64,000 bases of DNA from Paraburkholderia sp. NMBU_R16 (GCF_013282575.1 NZ_JAAAYE010000031.1:1-64000); one strand, 5' to 3'; shown: positions 1 to 8,172, counted from the first letter of the stretch. The notes: generated by a model not told the origin, from the letters alone. Numbers and translations are program-made.

Positions 1-190
1 GGTAGTACGTCATCACGCCATGCACTTCGGCGCGCGAGAGGTTCATCGCCCGCGCCAGCGGCGTCACGACCTCGGGCGGGATGAAACCGGCTTCGTCCTG
101 TATCGCGTGCAGCACCGCGAGGAGCGACATGCCCGGCTTCCAATGCCGGCGGACGAGCTCATCCGGCGCCGGGGGGCTTGCATGTTCCAA
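1..190 (-). CDS. fdsG: Formate dehydrogenase gamma subunit (NuoE-like), 5' part only
   Basis: This is the N-terminal 63 codons of a gene that continues beyond base 1. The translation holds the stretches LLAVLHAIQDEAGFIPPE and LSRAEVHGVMTYY, which match the start of NuoE-like gamma subunits of soluble NAD-dependent formate dehydrogenase. In that complex the subunit carries a [2Fe-2S] cluster and passes electrons to the flavin subunit. I place the start at TTG (188-190), because GGAG lies just upstream at normal spacing and the nearest ATG is out of frame. The first residues read LEHASPPAPDELVRRHW. The divergent regulator at 324 and the inverted repeat between them fit the fds operon layout. 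The cluster-binding cysteines lie outside the window, so a hydrogenase or complex I NuoE cannot be fully excluded. Confidence 0.8.
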   Translation of the reverse strand, partial: MEHASPPAPDELVRRHWKPGMSLLAVLHAIQDEAGFIPPEVVTPLARAMNLSRAEVHGVMTYY

Positions 191-210
191 GTGGGGTCTC
201 CTTTCAGCCT

Positions 211-250
211 GCATATATGTACTTGCTACTCATATGATGCACATATATGC
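211..250. promoter_or_regulatory. Perfect 10-bp inverted repeat between fdsG and its regulator, likely operator
   Basis: GCATATATGT at 211-220 is mirrored exactly by ACATATATGC at 241-250. The centres are 30 bp apart, about three helical turns, and CATATG sits between them at 231-236. ModE of E. coli binds a palindrome with ATAT-type arms, and the adjacent regulator has a ModE-like helix-turn-helix, so it is the obvious candidate ligand. The repeat lies 21 bp upstream of the fdsG start and 73 bp upstream of the regulator start. One site could therefore control both directions. Confidence 0.6.
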
Positions 251-323
251 TCGACGTTTTCCAGTTATGATCGAACGATAGGCCCGGTCAATACGAAGTG
301 CAATAGGAAATTGGACGACATAA

Positions 324-1412
324 ATGATTGATATCAAATGCGTCGCTGAATTGATCGTGCGCGACAGCGCGGGCCGTGAGGCGAGCCTGACCGATATCGT
401 GCCGCTGCTGGCGCTTGTCGACGAGACGGGCAGCATTGCGCAGGCCGCCGAGCAAAGCCGGCTTTCGTACCGCCATGCGTGGGGATTGCTGCGCCTCTTC
501 GAGGCGCGCCTCGGCGGAGATTTGATCGCGAAAGAGCGCGGCAAGGGCTCGGCGCTGTCGAGTCTGGGGCACGCCGTCGTGCGCGCGCAGCGCCTCTGCG
601 CCGAGCGGCTCGATGCCCCGATGCAGGGGCTGGCTAGCGAGATTGCCGAGGAGCTCGGTCGCCAACTGGGGCGCAGTGCGATGGTACGGATCCATGCGTC
701 GCACGGTTATGCGGTGGCAGCGCTCGTCACGGCGCTGCAAACCCGCGAGGCCGGCTCCGTCGACATCAAATATCGCGAGAGCGCGGAAGCCGTCGCGGCG
801 CTCGCGCGTGGCGAATGCGACTTTGCGGGCTTTCATTTGCCGCGCGGCGCGTTTCGGGAGATTTGTGCAGACATTTATCGGCGCTGGCTCGATCCGCGCC
901 GGCATGTCCTCATCTATTTGACCCGGCGCAAACAAGGGCTCTTCCTGCAAAAGGGCAATCCGAAGGGGGTCCGCGGCCTCGACGATCTCGCCCGCGCCGA
1001 TGTGCGCTTCGTCAACCGGCAGCCTGGTTCCGGAACCCGGCTCTTGATCGATCTTGAATTACGCCGTGTCGGCGTCGATCCGGAACGCATCAACGGCTAC
1101 GCCTCGACCGAACTCACGCATACCGCGATTGCGGCGTTCGTCGCGAGCGGCATGGCAGACGTGGGCTTTGGCGTGGCGCCCGCGGCGCATCATTTCGGTC
1201 TCGATTTCGTACCGATCGTCGACGAAGACTATTACTTCGCCTGTGAGCGAGCGCGGCTGTCAGCGGCGCCGCTGGCCGCCGCGCTGGCGGTGCTGCGCAG
1301 CGACCCGTTTCGGCTCGGGGTCTCGCACCTGGAAGGCTACGACCCGGCGGAGTGCGGCTCGCTCGTCGACATTCAAAACGGCTTGCGGGGCGGGGCGGAC
1401 ATCACCGGTTGA
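324..1412 (+). CDS. ModE/LysR-like regulator with periplasmic-binding-protein-like sensor domain, probable FdsR
   Basis: A 362-residue transcription factor. Residues about 20-85 form a winged helix-turn-helix of the ModE/LysR N-terminal type (VDETGSIAQAAEQSRLSYRH, then the ERGKGSALSSLG wing). Residues about 105-345 resemble the PBP-like domain that binds oxyanions or other small ligands (NRQPGSGTRLL, GMADVGFGVAPAA). This pairing is known in regulators that link molybdate or substrate sensing to molybdoenzyme genes. Its position divergent from fdsG suggests control of formate dehydrogenase, as FdsR does in Cupriavidus. The ligand, formate or molybdate, is not visible from sequence. No strong Shine-Dalgarno precedes the ATG, but the start is supported by the full HTH domain. 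Confidence 0.75.
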   Translation: MIDIKCVAELIVRDSAGREASLTDIVPLLALVDETGSIAQAAEQSRLSYRHAWGLLRLFEARLGGDLIAKERGKGSALSSLGHAVVRAQRLCAERLDAPMQGLASEIAEELGRQLGRSAMVRIHASHGYAVAALVTALQTREAGSVDIKYRESAEAVAALARGECDFAGFHLPRGAFREICADIYRRWLDPRRHVLIYLTRRKQGLFLQKGNPKGVRGLDDLARADVRFVNRQPGSGTRLLIDLELRRVGVDPERINGYASTELTHTAIAAFVASGMADVGFGVAPAAHHFGLDFVPIVDEDYYFACERARLSAAPLAAALAVLRSDPFRLGVSHLEGYDPAECGSLVDIQNGLRGGADITG

Positions 1413-1583
1413 TGCGACGCACTCATCGGGGATCGGCCTTCACGCACACCGCTGAAGCGGCCGTTGCTGCGGCCCGGTATTACCGCTGTAACGCGCGTCG
1501 CTGCACAGCGAGCCGGTTTCGCGGTACGCTTGCAGCCTTCTTTCCTCCGATCGATCTACGCGCCGAGGGGCGCGGCAAGCGAC

Positions 1584-1856
1584 ATGAAACGGCTTATTCA
1601 ATTCACTGCGGGCGTGATCGCCATCGGCGCGTTATGCACTGCAACATCGGTTGTGTTCGCACAGAACTCGCCCGGGGTGCCGGGCGGCATCCTCAACGAC
1701 GAATTCCGTTTGCAGGAACATCCGCAACTGCAGTTTGCGGCATCGGAATCCGCGGCGCGCAACAAGAAATTTCAAAACGGCCGCTCGCAACGGCGCAAAC
1801 GCGGCGATAACGGCGACCCGGATGGCTGCAACCTCCAATGTCCGCAAGATCAGTGA
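1584..1856 (+). CDS. Small exported protein of unknown function
   Basis: A 90-residue product with a Sec-type signal peptide: MKRLIQF, then a hydrophobic run to about residue 24, with likely cleavage after VVFA before QNSPG. The mature part is about 64 residues, hydrophilic and basic (QRRKRGD), and ends with two cysteines in CNLQC that could form a disulfide. I do not recognise a family. The start is the first ATG giving a proper signal peptide, although an in-frame ATG exists upstream at 1464. Codon use resembles the neighbours. It is followed by a convergent lipoprotein gene only 28 bp away. Confidence 0.55.
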   Translation: MKRLIQFTAGVIAIGALCTATSVVFAQNSPGVPGGILNDEFRLQEHPQLQFAASESAARNKKFQNGRSQRRKRGDNGDPDGCNLQCPQDQ

Positions 1857-1884
1857 GCGTTCCTGCGGAAGAGGGCGGCAAGCG

Positions 1885-2268
1885 TCAGACGACGCAACGC
1901 GCGATGTGATATCGGAGCTCGGGTTCGGACACGGAGCCGTCGTCGGATGACGGCTTGTGCACGTTGACGGCGCTGCCTGCCCCGGCGGGCGCAAGCGTAA
2001 TGCGCCACGTGTTGGTGCGTGCACCGTTGCCGATGACGAGCTCGGTTGCAGTGCCGGAGCTGGCGCGGTGCACACCGTGCATCCGGCTCGAGAGACAGCT
2101 CGTGATCGAGCTCGGCGTGCGGTGCGAAGTGAAGGCCATCGCGGAATCCGAAGTGCGTGCGGCGACACCGGGTGAAACGGCGGCGTCGTTCGAGGCGGTC
2201 GGGGACGAGCCGCAGGCGGCCAATCCGAGAAGCTGAACGGCGGCGACGATGGCAAAGACTTTGGTCAT
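1885..2268 (-). CDS. Putative lipoprotein
   Basis: A 127-residue product beginning with a lipoprotein signal: MTKVFAIVAAVQ followed by the lipobox LAAC, with the acylated cysteine at residue 19. The mature segment starts GSSPTASND and has two later cysteines, at SSITSC and near the C-terminus at ARCVV. The envelope is the likely location, with no lysine or aspartate rule evident for membrane sorting. Function is unknown and I recognise no domain. It is convergent with the small exported protein and separated by 391 bp from the next plus-strand gene. Confidence 0.6.
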   Translation of the reverse strand: MTKVFAIVAAVQLLGLAACGSSPTASNDAAVSPGVAARTSDSAMAFTSHRTPSSITSCLSSRMHGVHRASSGTATELVIGNGARTNTWRITLAPAGAGSAVNVHKPSSDDGSVSEPELRYHIARCVV

Positions 2269-2659
2269 GTGTAGGCGATCGAGATAAGACGTCGGAAAGA
2301 CCTGGGTATCCAGACAGGCGATGCTAGTCTAACTGCACAGCCGTATAAAGGAATTCGCCGAAAAAGGACCAAAAACCCCATCGATTAAGATCTCCCGGTA
2401 ATTGGTAGTCCGGAGACGCGAGGTTGCGTCTATCCCGCCGGGCAGTCCTGCCCCGCCCGCTGAGTTCCCCGCGTTGCTTGACAAGAATTCACGCTGAATC
2501 GCCTTTGCCGAAATCCACTATGTGATGGCGTTTCTGCATCGGATTGTCGGCATACCTTGCCTTTTACACACAGTTCGGACCGTCCCTCATTCGGCGTTCC
2601 TTTGCGTTGGCGGGAAGAAACAAGCGCGAATACAGTAACTCGGGAGACCCAGGACCATT
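2269..2659. other. 391-bp intergenic region, no gene seen
   Basis: No convincing reading frame. The region is less GC-rich than its surroundings and should hold the promoters of the lipoprotein (leftward) and the carbamoylation cassette (rightward). A consensus-like TTGACA occurs at 2478-2483, but no good -10 lies 16-18 bp downstream. A 6-bp inverted repeat AGACGC/GCGTCT (2414-2431) could form a small hairpin. None of this is decisive. Confidence 0.4.
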
Positions 2660-3814
2660 ATGGATGAGCGTTCTCAGGACGCACAGGCGCTTGGGCTGCA
2701 CAGGCGCCTGATGCAATACGATCCAGTTTTGGGCTACCGGTTCGCACCCGGTCTCAAACTCCGGATTCCTCATGAAGGCGGCGGATATCTCGTCAGGACC
2801 AACCGTGACGGCTTTCGCTGCGATCACCCGATTACGGTCAACAAGAATCGCGCACACCGTTTATTGGTATTCGGCGACTCCTATACGGCCGGCGACGGCG
2901 TCAGCAACGGCAAGCGCTACACCGACCTGATGGAGAAGCAACTGCCGGACACCGAGATACTGAACTTCGGCATGAGTGGCAGCGGCACCGACCAGCAGTA
3001 TCTAATCTTCCGGGAGTACGCCGGGAAGCTTGATTACGACGCCGTCGTGATCAGCGTGCTCGTGGAAAACATCCAGCGCAATCTCGTCAAGGAGCGTGGA
3101 TGGGCGGACCGTGCCGGCGAAGCCATTCGCGTTCCCAAGCCCTGGTTCGAACTGTCTTCCGACGGCGGGCTGACGTTGAAGGGGGGGCCGGTTGCGCGGC
3201 CCTATAAGGCCGATCGGTCGATTGCGCCGCGAGGCGCGGGGGCGCTCCGCGCGAGCCTGCGCAACATGGTCAACATGCTGGGGCCCGATTTCAAAGATCT
3301 CTGCCAGCGGTTGATGCGATTCCAGCCGCTTCCCGAGTATGGTTCTTCGCGCAGCGACGGTTGGAAGCTCTTGCGGGCTATCCTCGAAAGGTGGGCGTCG
3401 GACCTCACGGTGCCGGCGGTGATCGCCGTCATTCCCGTCTATCAATATGTCGAGGAGACGGCCAGTTACAAGCATGTGAGGCAGCGGTTCGACGAACTCG
3501 CGCAGTCGATCGACGTGCCGGTTTACCACGTCGTGGACGATCTGCTGCGTCATCCGGCCCCTATGAGAAGGCAATTGCGCTTCCGGAGGGATTGCCATTT
3601 TACGCCGGCTGCTCACACGCTCATTGGCCAGGCATTGAGCAAGGTCGTCGCGCCGATGTTGCACGCAGGCGCGACGTGTGAAGCGCATCCGTCGTCGGTG
3701 GGTGCCGCGGTGCTGGCCGATGCGCCGCCGGCGATGCCAGTTGGCGATATCGGCAGGCCGGCGCGTACGGCGGGCGCGGAATGTCCATCGCCATTCGACA
3801 GATTCCGTGCATGA
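2660..3814 (+). CDS. SGNH/GDSL-type hydrolase
   Basis: A 384-residue protein of the SGNH hydrolase fold, whose members are esterases, deacetylases or acyltransferases on sugars and secondary metabolites. Block I is LLVFGDSYTAGDGV with the nucleophile Ser74. NFGMSGSGTDQQY supplies the Gly and Asn oxyanion blocks. DCHFTPAAH near residue 315 supplies the catalytic Asp and His. The opening DPVLGYRFAPG and NRDGFRCD are typical of SGNH proteins in polysaccharide or natural-product loci. No signal peptide or membrane segment is seen, so it is probably cytoplasmic. AGGA sits 5 bp before the ATG. It lies 90 bp upstream of a carbamoyltransferase, which suggests both act on the same glycan or metabolite. 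Confidence 0.75.
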   Translation: MDERSQDAQALGLHRRLMQYDPVLGYRFAPGLKLRIPHEGGGYLVRTNRDGFRCDHPITVNKNRAHRLLVFGDSYTAGDGVSNGKRYTDLMEKQLPDTEILNFGMSGSGTDQQYLIFREYAGKLDYDAVVISVLVENIQRNLVKERGWADRAGEAIRVPKPWFELSSDGGLTLKGGPVARPYKADRSIAPRGAGALRASLRNMVNMLGPDFKDLCQRLMRFQPLPEYGSSRSDGWKLLRAILERWASDLTVPAVIAVIPVYQYVEETASYKHVRQRFDELAQSIDVPVYHVVDDLLRHPAPMRRQLRFRRDCHFTPAAHTLIGQALSKVVAPMLHAGATCEAHPSSVGAAVLADAPPAMPVGDIGRPARTAGAECPSPFDRFRA

Positions 3815-3904
3815 GGAACGCCGATCAACGGTTGGCCCGGCGGTGTTTGCCGGTGTCGTCGTGCGCGAGTGGGAACAAGTGTAGACGGATGCGGGGGGCG
3901 GGCA

Positions 3905-5734
3905 ATGTCAAGGTATGTATTAGGGGTCTCGGCGTTCTATCACGACTCGGCTGCTGCGGTGCTGAAAGACGGAATAATCGTAGCGGCCGCGCAAGAAGAG
4001 CGGTTCAGCCGGAAGAAGCACGACCCGAGGTTCCCACAGGCCGCGATCAACTACTGTCTCGAGGAGGCGGAGATCGATAGCGGCGACCTGGCCGCAATCG
4101 CGTTCTACGACGATCCAGCGCTTACGGTCGATCGCATTCTCCGCTCGTCGATTGCATTTGCTCCGGAGTCCGAAGCGTTCTTTACCCGCGCGATACGTTC
4201 GTTCTTTGGCGTAAAGCCCTATTTCAAGGAACGGATCGAGGAGATGCTGAAGTGCGAAGTGCCAATATATTTTGCACGGCACCACTACTCGCACGCAGCA
4301 TCGGCGTTCTTTCCGTCGCCGTTCGAAGAGGCTGCGGTCATGTGCGTCGACGGTGTCGGGGAGTGGTCGACCACCAGCGTGGGCATGGGTCGCGCCAGCG
4401 CGATCGAGATCATGAAGGAGATTCGTTATCCCCATTCGCTCGGCCTGCTCTACAGCGCGTTCACGTTTTTTTGCGGCTTCAAGGTCAACAGCGGAGAGTA
4501 CAAACTAATGGGCCTCGCGCCCTACGGCACGCCTGACTACGCAGGGAAGATCAAGGAGAACTTGATCGACATCAAGAGCGACGGCTCATTCCGGCTCAAT
4601 CTCGATTTCTTCGATTTCCACCAGGGGCTGTCGCTCACGAACGAGCGCTTCCATCAACTCTTCGACGGGCCGCCTCGAGTACCGGAGTCGCGGATCACGC
4701 GGCGCGAGATGGACCTGGCGGCGTCCATTCAGGCGGTGACCGAAGAGGTCATGCTGAAGATGTCGCGCACGCTGCACGACATGACGGGGGCGGCGAAGCT
4801 GTGTCTTGCGGGGGGCGTTGCATTGAATTGCGTTGCCAACGGGAAGATCCTTCGCGCCGGGATTTTCGATGACATCTGGATCCAGCCAGCCGCGGGCGAT
4901 GCGGGCGGCGCGATCGGCGCGGCTTATCTCGCCGACTTCAACATGCTGGGTGGGACCCGACCCGCGCTCACCGGTGGCGGCGACGCACAGCAAGGCAGCT
5001 TCATCGGCCCAGAGTATAGCGATGACGAAATCGTCATGTTCCTCTCGCAATGCGGCGCCTCGTACCATCGGTTGGACCCCACCGACGCGGGCGCTGCAAA
5101 GATCGCGGGTCTGCTTGCAGAGCAAAAGATCGTCGGGATGTTCGCAGGGCGCATGGAGTTCGGCCCGCGCGCGCTCGGTGGCCGCTCGATACTCGGCGAT
5201 CCGCGCGCGGCGGCGACGCAGTCGCGGATGAACCTGAAGATCAAATTTCGCGAGTCGTTTCGGCCATTTGCGCCGGTCGTGCTCAAAAGTCGCGCGGCAG
5301 ACTATTTCGAACTCGGCTCGGACAGCCCCTATATGCTCATTGTCGCGCCCGTGCGCGCCGAGCATAGGCGGATTCCGGAAGCGTCATCCGACCCCGAGGA
5401 CATGCTGCAAATCGTCAACGCGGTGCGAAGCACCATCCCGGCGGTCACGCATGTCGACTTCAGCGCGCGCATCCAAACGGTGGAGAAAAGCGTGAACCCG
5501 AGGACATTTGCCGTGCTGCAGGCATTCGAGGCGCTGACGGGTTGTCCGTTACTCGTGAATACGTCGTTCAACGTGCGGGGCGAGCCGATAGTCTGCTCGC
5601 CCGAGGATGCGTATCGCTGCTTCATGCGCACGGAAATCGACGCGCTCGTAATGGGCAACTACATTCTCTATCGAGACGAGCAGACGCCTGTCGAACAGGA
5701 CGATTCCTGGAAGAAGGAGTATCAACTTGACTGA
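3905..5734 (+). CDS. O-carbamoyltransferase, NodU/CmcH/TobZ family
   Basis: A 609-residue enzyme that transfers carbamoyl from carbamoyl phosphate, via carbamoyl-adenylate, to a hydroxyl group of a sugar or natural product. The N-terminal ASKHA-like domain opens VLGVSAFYHDSAAAVL and carries HHYSHAASAFF (His126, His130), the iron/ligand-binding histidines of TobZ. The C-terminal YrdC-like half has EFGPRALGGRSILGDPR and VNTSFNVRGEPIV, the ATP and carbamoyl phosphate handling motifs. Length is normal for the family. I choose ATG 3905, not the in-frame ATG at 3869, because MSRYVLGVSAFYHDS aligns with family N-termini. The acceptor is unknown. NodU works on Nod factors, but no nod genes are here. 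Confidence 0.9.
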   Translation: MSRYVLGVSAFYHDSAAAVLKDGIIVAAAQEERFSRKKHDPRFPQAAINYCLEEAEIDSGDLAAIAFYDDPALTVDRILRSSIAFAPESEAFFTRAIRSFFGVKPYFKERIEEMLKCEVPIYFARHHYSHAASAFFPSPFEEAAVMCVDGVGEWSTTSVGMGRASAIEIMKEIRYPHSLGLLYSAFTFFCGFKVNSGEYKLMGLAPYGTPDYAGKIKENLIDIKSDGSFRLNLDFFDFHQGLSLTNERFHQLFDGPPRVPESRITRREMDLAASIQAVTEEVMLKMSRTLHDMTGAAKLCLAGGVALNCVANGKILRAGIFDDIWIQPAAGDAGGAIGAAYLADFNMLGGTRPALTGGGDAQQGSFIGPEYSDDEIVMFLSQCGASYHRLDPTDAGAAKIAGLLAEQKIVGMFAGRMEFGPRALGGRSILGDPRAAATQSRMNLKIKFRESFRPFAPVVLKSRAADYFELGSDSPYMLIVAPVRAEHRRIPEASSDPEDMLQIVNAVRSTIPAVTHVDFSARIQTVEKSVNPRTFAVLQAFEALTGCPLLVNTSFNVRGEPIVCSPEDAYRCFMRTEIDALVMGNYILYRDEQTPVEQDDSWKKEYQLD

Positions 5735-6032
5735 CGCCGAACTTGGAAAATTCTTCCGCTCGAAGCTGGCGAGCGCGAGGCCGAAGGTCGAGCCATTCAT
5801 CCTGGCGAGGATCGACCCCGGGTGCGATTCGTACTTCCTCGATGTCTTCGAGCCGGAGCCGATCGTCGTGGAGGAGGACTCGATCGATGCGCTGATTGCC
5901 ATCTGGCGCAGGCAGGGGCTCGATTCGCTGGTTCGGCTCGAGCCTGAACTGCGCAAGATAGCCAAGGCGTTGCGCGCGCCTGCGGCCAAAGAGGACGAAA
6001 CCGTCTCGGATTTCGTCTACGCCATGTACTGA
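5727..6032 (+). CDS. Small acidic protein coupled to the carbamoyltransferase, function unknown
   Basis: A 101-residue protein starting at TTG 5727, which overlaps the end of the carbamoyltransferase by 8 bp. AAGGAG stands 7-9 bp upstream, so translational coupling is likely. The product has no signal peptide or membrane helix. It is rich in acidic residues (EEDSIDAL, KEDETVSDF) and predicted alpha-helical in RLEPELRKIAKALR. I recognise no family. Tight coupling suggests a role with the transferase, perhaps as a carrier, adaptor or stability factor, but that is inference from position only. The tmRNA terminator begins 5 bp after its stop. Confidence 0.6.
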   Translation: MTDAELGKFFRSKLASARPKVEPFILARIDPGCDSYFLDVFEPEPIVVEEDSIDALIAIWRRQGLDSLVRLEPELRKIAKALRAPAAKEDETVSDFVYAMY

Positions 6033-6036
6033 TGAC

Positions 6037-6064
6037 AAAAAACCCCCAACCAAGCGGTTGGGGG
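6037..6064 (-). terminator. Rho-independent terminator of tmRNA
   Basis: On the minus strand a 9-bp stem CCCCCAACC / GGTTGGGGG with the loop GCTT is followed by six T. It lies 8 bp beyond the mature 3' CCA end of the tmRNA. On the plus strand it directly follows the small gene ending at 6032 and may stop that transcript as well. Confidence 0.9.
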
Positions 6065-6071
6065 CACGTAT

Positions 6072-6462
6072 TGGTGGAGCCGGCGGGAATCGAACCCGCG
6101 TCCGCAAATAGTCCACAGCCAGTTCTACATACTTAGTTCAGTCATTTGATTTAACCGCACCGACGCGGACGAACACGCTTCGTTACGGCGAGTCACTTGA
6201 TTTTCGGCCCCGGCAGCGTGACACCACCAAGGATTAGCTGACGTAAGAGACCTCGCTGGTCTTGCGACCCTGACCCATCAGCGAGCCAGTGCGAGGGAGG
6301 CCGGTTTTAGGCGGCCTGCAGTGCGAGAGCGTCGTTAGACGCCGCGCCGAAGCGCTTCGAAAGATCGTTCGCAGTTACTTAATTCCCATTGATTTACGAG
6401 GTGACGGGTCCTCGGTATGCCCTGAACTGCTTCATTACCCACGTCGAAACCAGGTCGGCCCC
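6072..6462 (-). ncRNA. ssrA: tmRNA (transfer-messenger RNA)
   Basis: This is the 391-nt RNA that rescues stalled ribosomes. The 5' end GGGGCCGACC pairs with the 3' end GGCTCC before the encoded ACCA (6072-6075), forming the alanine tRNA-like acceptor. TGGTTTCGAC follows the 5' strand, and GGTTCGATTCCCGCC is the T arm. The resume codon aligns with E. coli at nucleotides 91-93 (GCG, genome 6370-6372), preceded by TAACT. The reading frame then runs 21 codons to TAA (6307-6309), starting ANDLSKRFGA and ending SNDALALQAA. That is about twice the usual tag length and ends LQAA instead of ALAA. A weak GATAAT -10 lies upstream near 6476-6481. Confidence 0.95.
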
Positions 6463-6562
6463 TGTGTGTAAGGTGGGATTATCCCACAGAACACAAGATG
6501 GTGCGGCTTCGCTGTATTTCAAGCGCAGTGCTGTCGACTCGGCGAGCGCCCCGGCGGGGCCT

Positions 6563-7279
6563 TCACCGCAGGTCGTGCAGCAACTGCTGCAACTGCTGCG
6601 GCGAATCGACGACGTGCTGCGCGTGCCACATCGCCGGCGGCAGATCGGTGCCGCAGTAGCCGTAGGCCGCCGCCACCGTGATCATGCCCGCCGCGAACCC
6701 CGCTTGCACGTCGCGTAGATCGTCGCCGATATAAACGATCCGCTCGGGACGCATTGCGAGGCTTTCAGCCGCATGCAGCAGGGGGGCAGGGTGCGGCTTC
6801 GAATGAGGGGTCGTATCGCCGGACACGACGCATGCCGCGCGCGAAGCAAGTCCGAGCTGCTCGACGAGAGGCATCGTCAATCGACCGACTTTATTGGTGA
6901 CGATACCCCAGCGCACGTTGCGCGCATCCAGGACGTCCAGCAACTCGTCGATGCCGGGAAACAGTGTCGTTTCGATGCAAAGGTCCGCTTCGTAATTGGC
7001 GAGAAACTCCTCGCGCATCGACGCGTACCCTTGATCGTCCGGGCCGATGCCGAATGCGCCGCCGATCAAGCCGCGCGCACCGGCCGACGCCAGCGGCCGC
7101 AACGTGTCGAGCGGCACCATGTCGAGGCCTCGGTCTGCTCGCATCTTGTTGACGGCGGCAACGAGATCGGGCGCCGTGTCGGCCAACGTACCGTCGAGAT
7201 CGAACAGTACGCCGCGGCACAAGCCGATCGATGCGACGCGGTCGGTCAGTTCGGGTTGGGGCGTCGGCTGCTGACTCAT
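6563..7279 (-). CDS. gph: Phosphoglycolate phosphatase (HAD family)
   Basis: A 238-residue HAD-superfamily phosphatase that removes phosphate from 2-phosphoglycolate, a by-product of DNA repair and oxygenase chemistry. Motif I is [12 protein letters not shown] with the nucleophilic Asp, motif II is GIVTNK, and motif IV is [11 protein letters not shown]. The lysine for phosphate binding is in HSKPHPAPL. The start ATG overlaps the stop of ubiG (ATGA, 7276-7279), so the two are translationally coupled. A longer in-frame extension upstream would read through ubiG in another frame and is rejected. A short GC hairpin (6548-6560) follows the stop without a T run. Confidence 0.92.
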   Translation of the reverse strand: MSQQPTPQPELTDRVASIGLCRGVLFDLDGTLADTAPDLVAAVNKMRADRGLDMVPLDTLRPLASAGARGLIGGAFGIGPDDQGYASMREEFLANYEADLCIETTLFPGIDELLDVLDARNVRWGIVTNKVGRLTMPLVEQLGLASRAACVVSGDTTPHSKPHPAPLLHAAESLAMRPERIVYIGDDLRDVQAGFAAGMITVAAAYGYCGTDLPPAMWHAQHVVDSPQQLQQLLHDLR

Positions 7280-7983
7280 GCGCCCACCTTCGCGCGGCGG
7301 CAGGCAAAAAGATAATTGACGCTCGTATCGTCGGAAAGCATGAAATGCTTGCCAAGCGGCCGATACGTGATGCCTTTCACCTCGGCGGCGTCGAGGTTGG
7401 CTGCGCGCGCGAACGCGGCGAGTTCGGAAGGGCGGATGAAGCGTGCGTAATCGTGCGTGCCCTTCGGCAGCATTTGAGCGATGTATTCCGCGCCGATGAC
7501 GGCGAACAGATATGACTTGATGCTGCGGTTGAGCGTCGAGAAGAACACCCATCCGCCCGGCTTCACGAGCATCGCGCACGCCTTCACGATGGCAGCCGGA
7601 TCGGGCACGTGTTCGAGCATCTCCATGCACGTGACGACATCGAAGGTGCCCGGTTCACGTGCCGCCAGGGCCTCCGCGGCGATTTCCTCGTACTCGACGG
7701 TAATGCCGCTTTCGAGGCTGTGCAGATCGGCTACGCCAAGCGCCTGCGACGAGAGATCGATGCCTTTGACCTGTGCCCCGAGGCCCGCCATCGATTCGGA
7801 CAGGATCCCGCCGCCGCAACCGACATCGAGCACGCGTTTGCCCGGTAGGTGAGCATGCGAGTCGATCCAGGCGAGACGCACGGGATTCAACTCGTGCAGC
7901 GGCTTGAACTCTGCATTCGGATCCCACCAGCGATGGGCAAGATCGCTGAATTTCTGCAATTCGTGGGGATCGGCGTTGGTCAT
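7276..7983 (-). CDS. ubiG: Bifunctional ubiquinone O-methyltransferase
   Basis: A 235-residue SAM-dependent methyltransferase that carries out both O-methylations in ubiquinone synthesis. Motif I is [13 protein letters not shown], the acidic loop is [11 protein letters not shown], and EMLEHVPDP and FFSTLNRS are typical UbiG segments. The N-terminus [18 protein letters not shown] is diagnostic. The start at 7983 gives this canonical N-terminus, though no clear Shine-Dalgarno precedes it. It is the first gene of the ubiG-gph pair. Two near-identical AT-rich 16-bp repeats lie 14-48 bp upstream in its leader or promoter. Confidence 0.95.
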   Translation of the reverse strand: MTNADPHELQKFSDLAHRWWDPNAEFKPLHELNPVRLAWIDSHAHLPGKRVLDVGCGGGILSESMAGLGAQVKGIDLSSQALGVADLHSLESGITVEYEEIAAEALAAREPGTFDVVTCMEMLEHVPDPAAIVKACAMLVKPGGWVFFSTLNRSIKSYLFAVIGAEYIAQMLPKGTHDYARFIRPSELAAFARAANLDAAEVKGITYRPLGKHFMLSDDTSVNYLFACRRAKVGA

Positions 7984-7996
7984 GGCGTATCGAGCG

Positions 7997-8031
7997 GTAA
8001 CAATATTAATAGGGAGTAACAATATAAATAG
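7997..8031. repeat. Tandem AT-rich 16-bp direct repeat upstream of ubiG
   Basis: GTAACAATATTAATAG (7997-8012) and GTAACAATATAAATAG (8016-8031) differ at one base and have a 19-bp period. They form an AT-rich island in GC-rich surroundings, directly upstream of the ubiG start. They may be regulator half-sites, duplicated -10-like elements or a translation-affecting leader. No function is established. Confidence 0.7.
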
Positions 8032-8122
8032 ACGCACACAGGCTACGGCCGAGTATATCGGGCCCGGTGCGGCGACAAAAGTCGCCCGGCGCGGCGATGC
8101 GTCGAATCCGCGCGCCGACCAG

Positions 8123-8151
8123 AAAAAAAACCCCGCCGAAGCGGGGTTTTT
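8123..8151 (-). terminator. Rho-independent terminator after ompA
   Basis: The stem AACCCCGC / GCGGGGTT has a TTCG loop and is followed by a run of T on the minus strand, 22 bp beyond the ompA stop. The plus strand also carries a short T tract, so it may work in both directions. Confidence 0.9.
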
Positions 8152-8172
8152 CGAGGCTGCAGCGGACGCTGT

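Noticed and set aside
2470..2510. TTGACA at 2478 as a strong promoter for the carbamoylation cassette
   Set aside because: No recognisable -10 lies 16-18 bp downstream, so it is noted only in the intergenic entry.
2545..2570. Possible sigma-54 promoter (GGCATACCTTGC)
   Set aside because: The spacing between the GG and GC elements is two bases too short.
4586..5365. Minus-strand frame opposite the carbamoyltransferase
   Set aside because: Arg-rich shadow frame without ribosome site or domain.
6548..6560. Hairpin GCCCCGGCGGGGC after gph as a terminator
   Set aside because: The stem is short and no T run follows on the minus strand.
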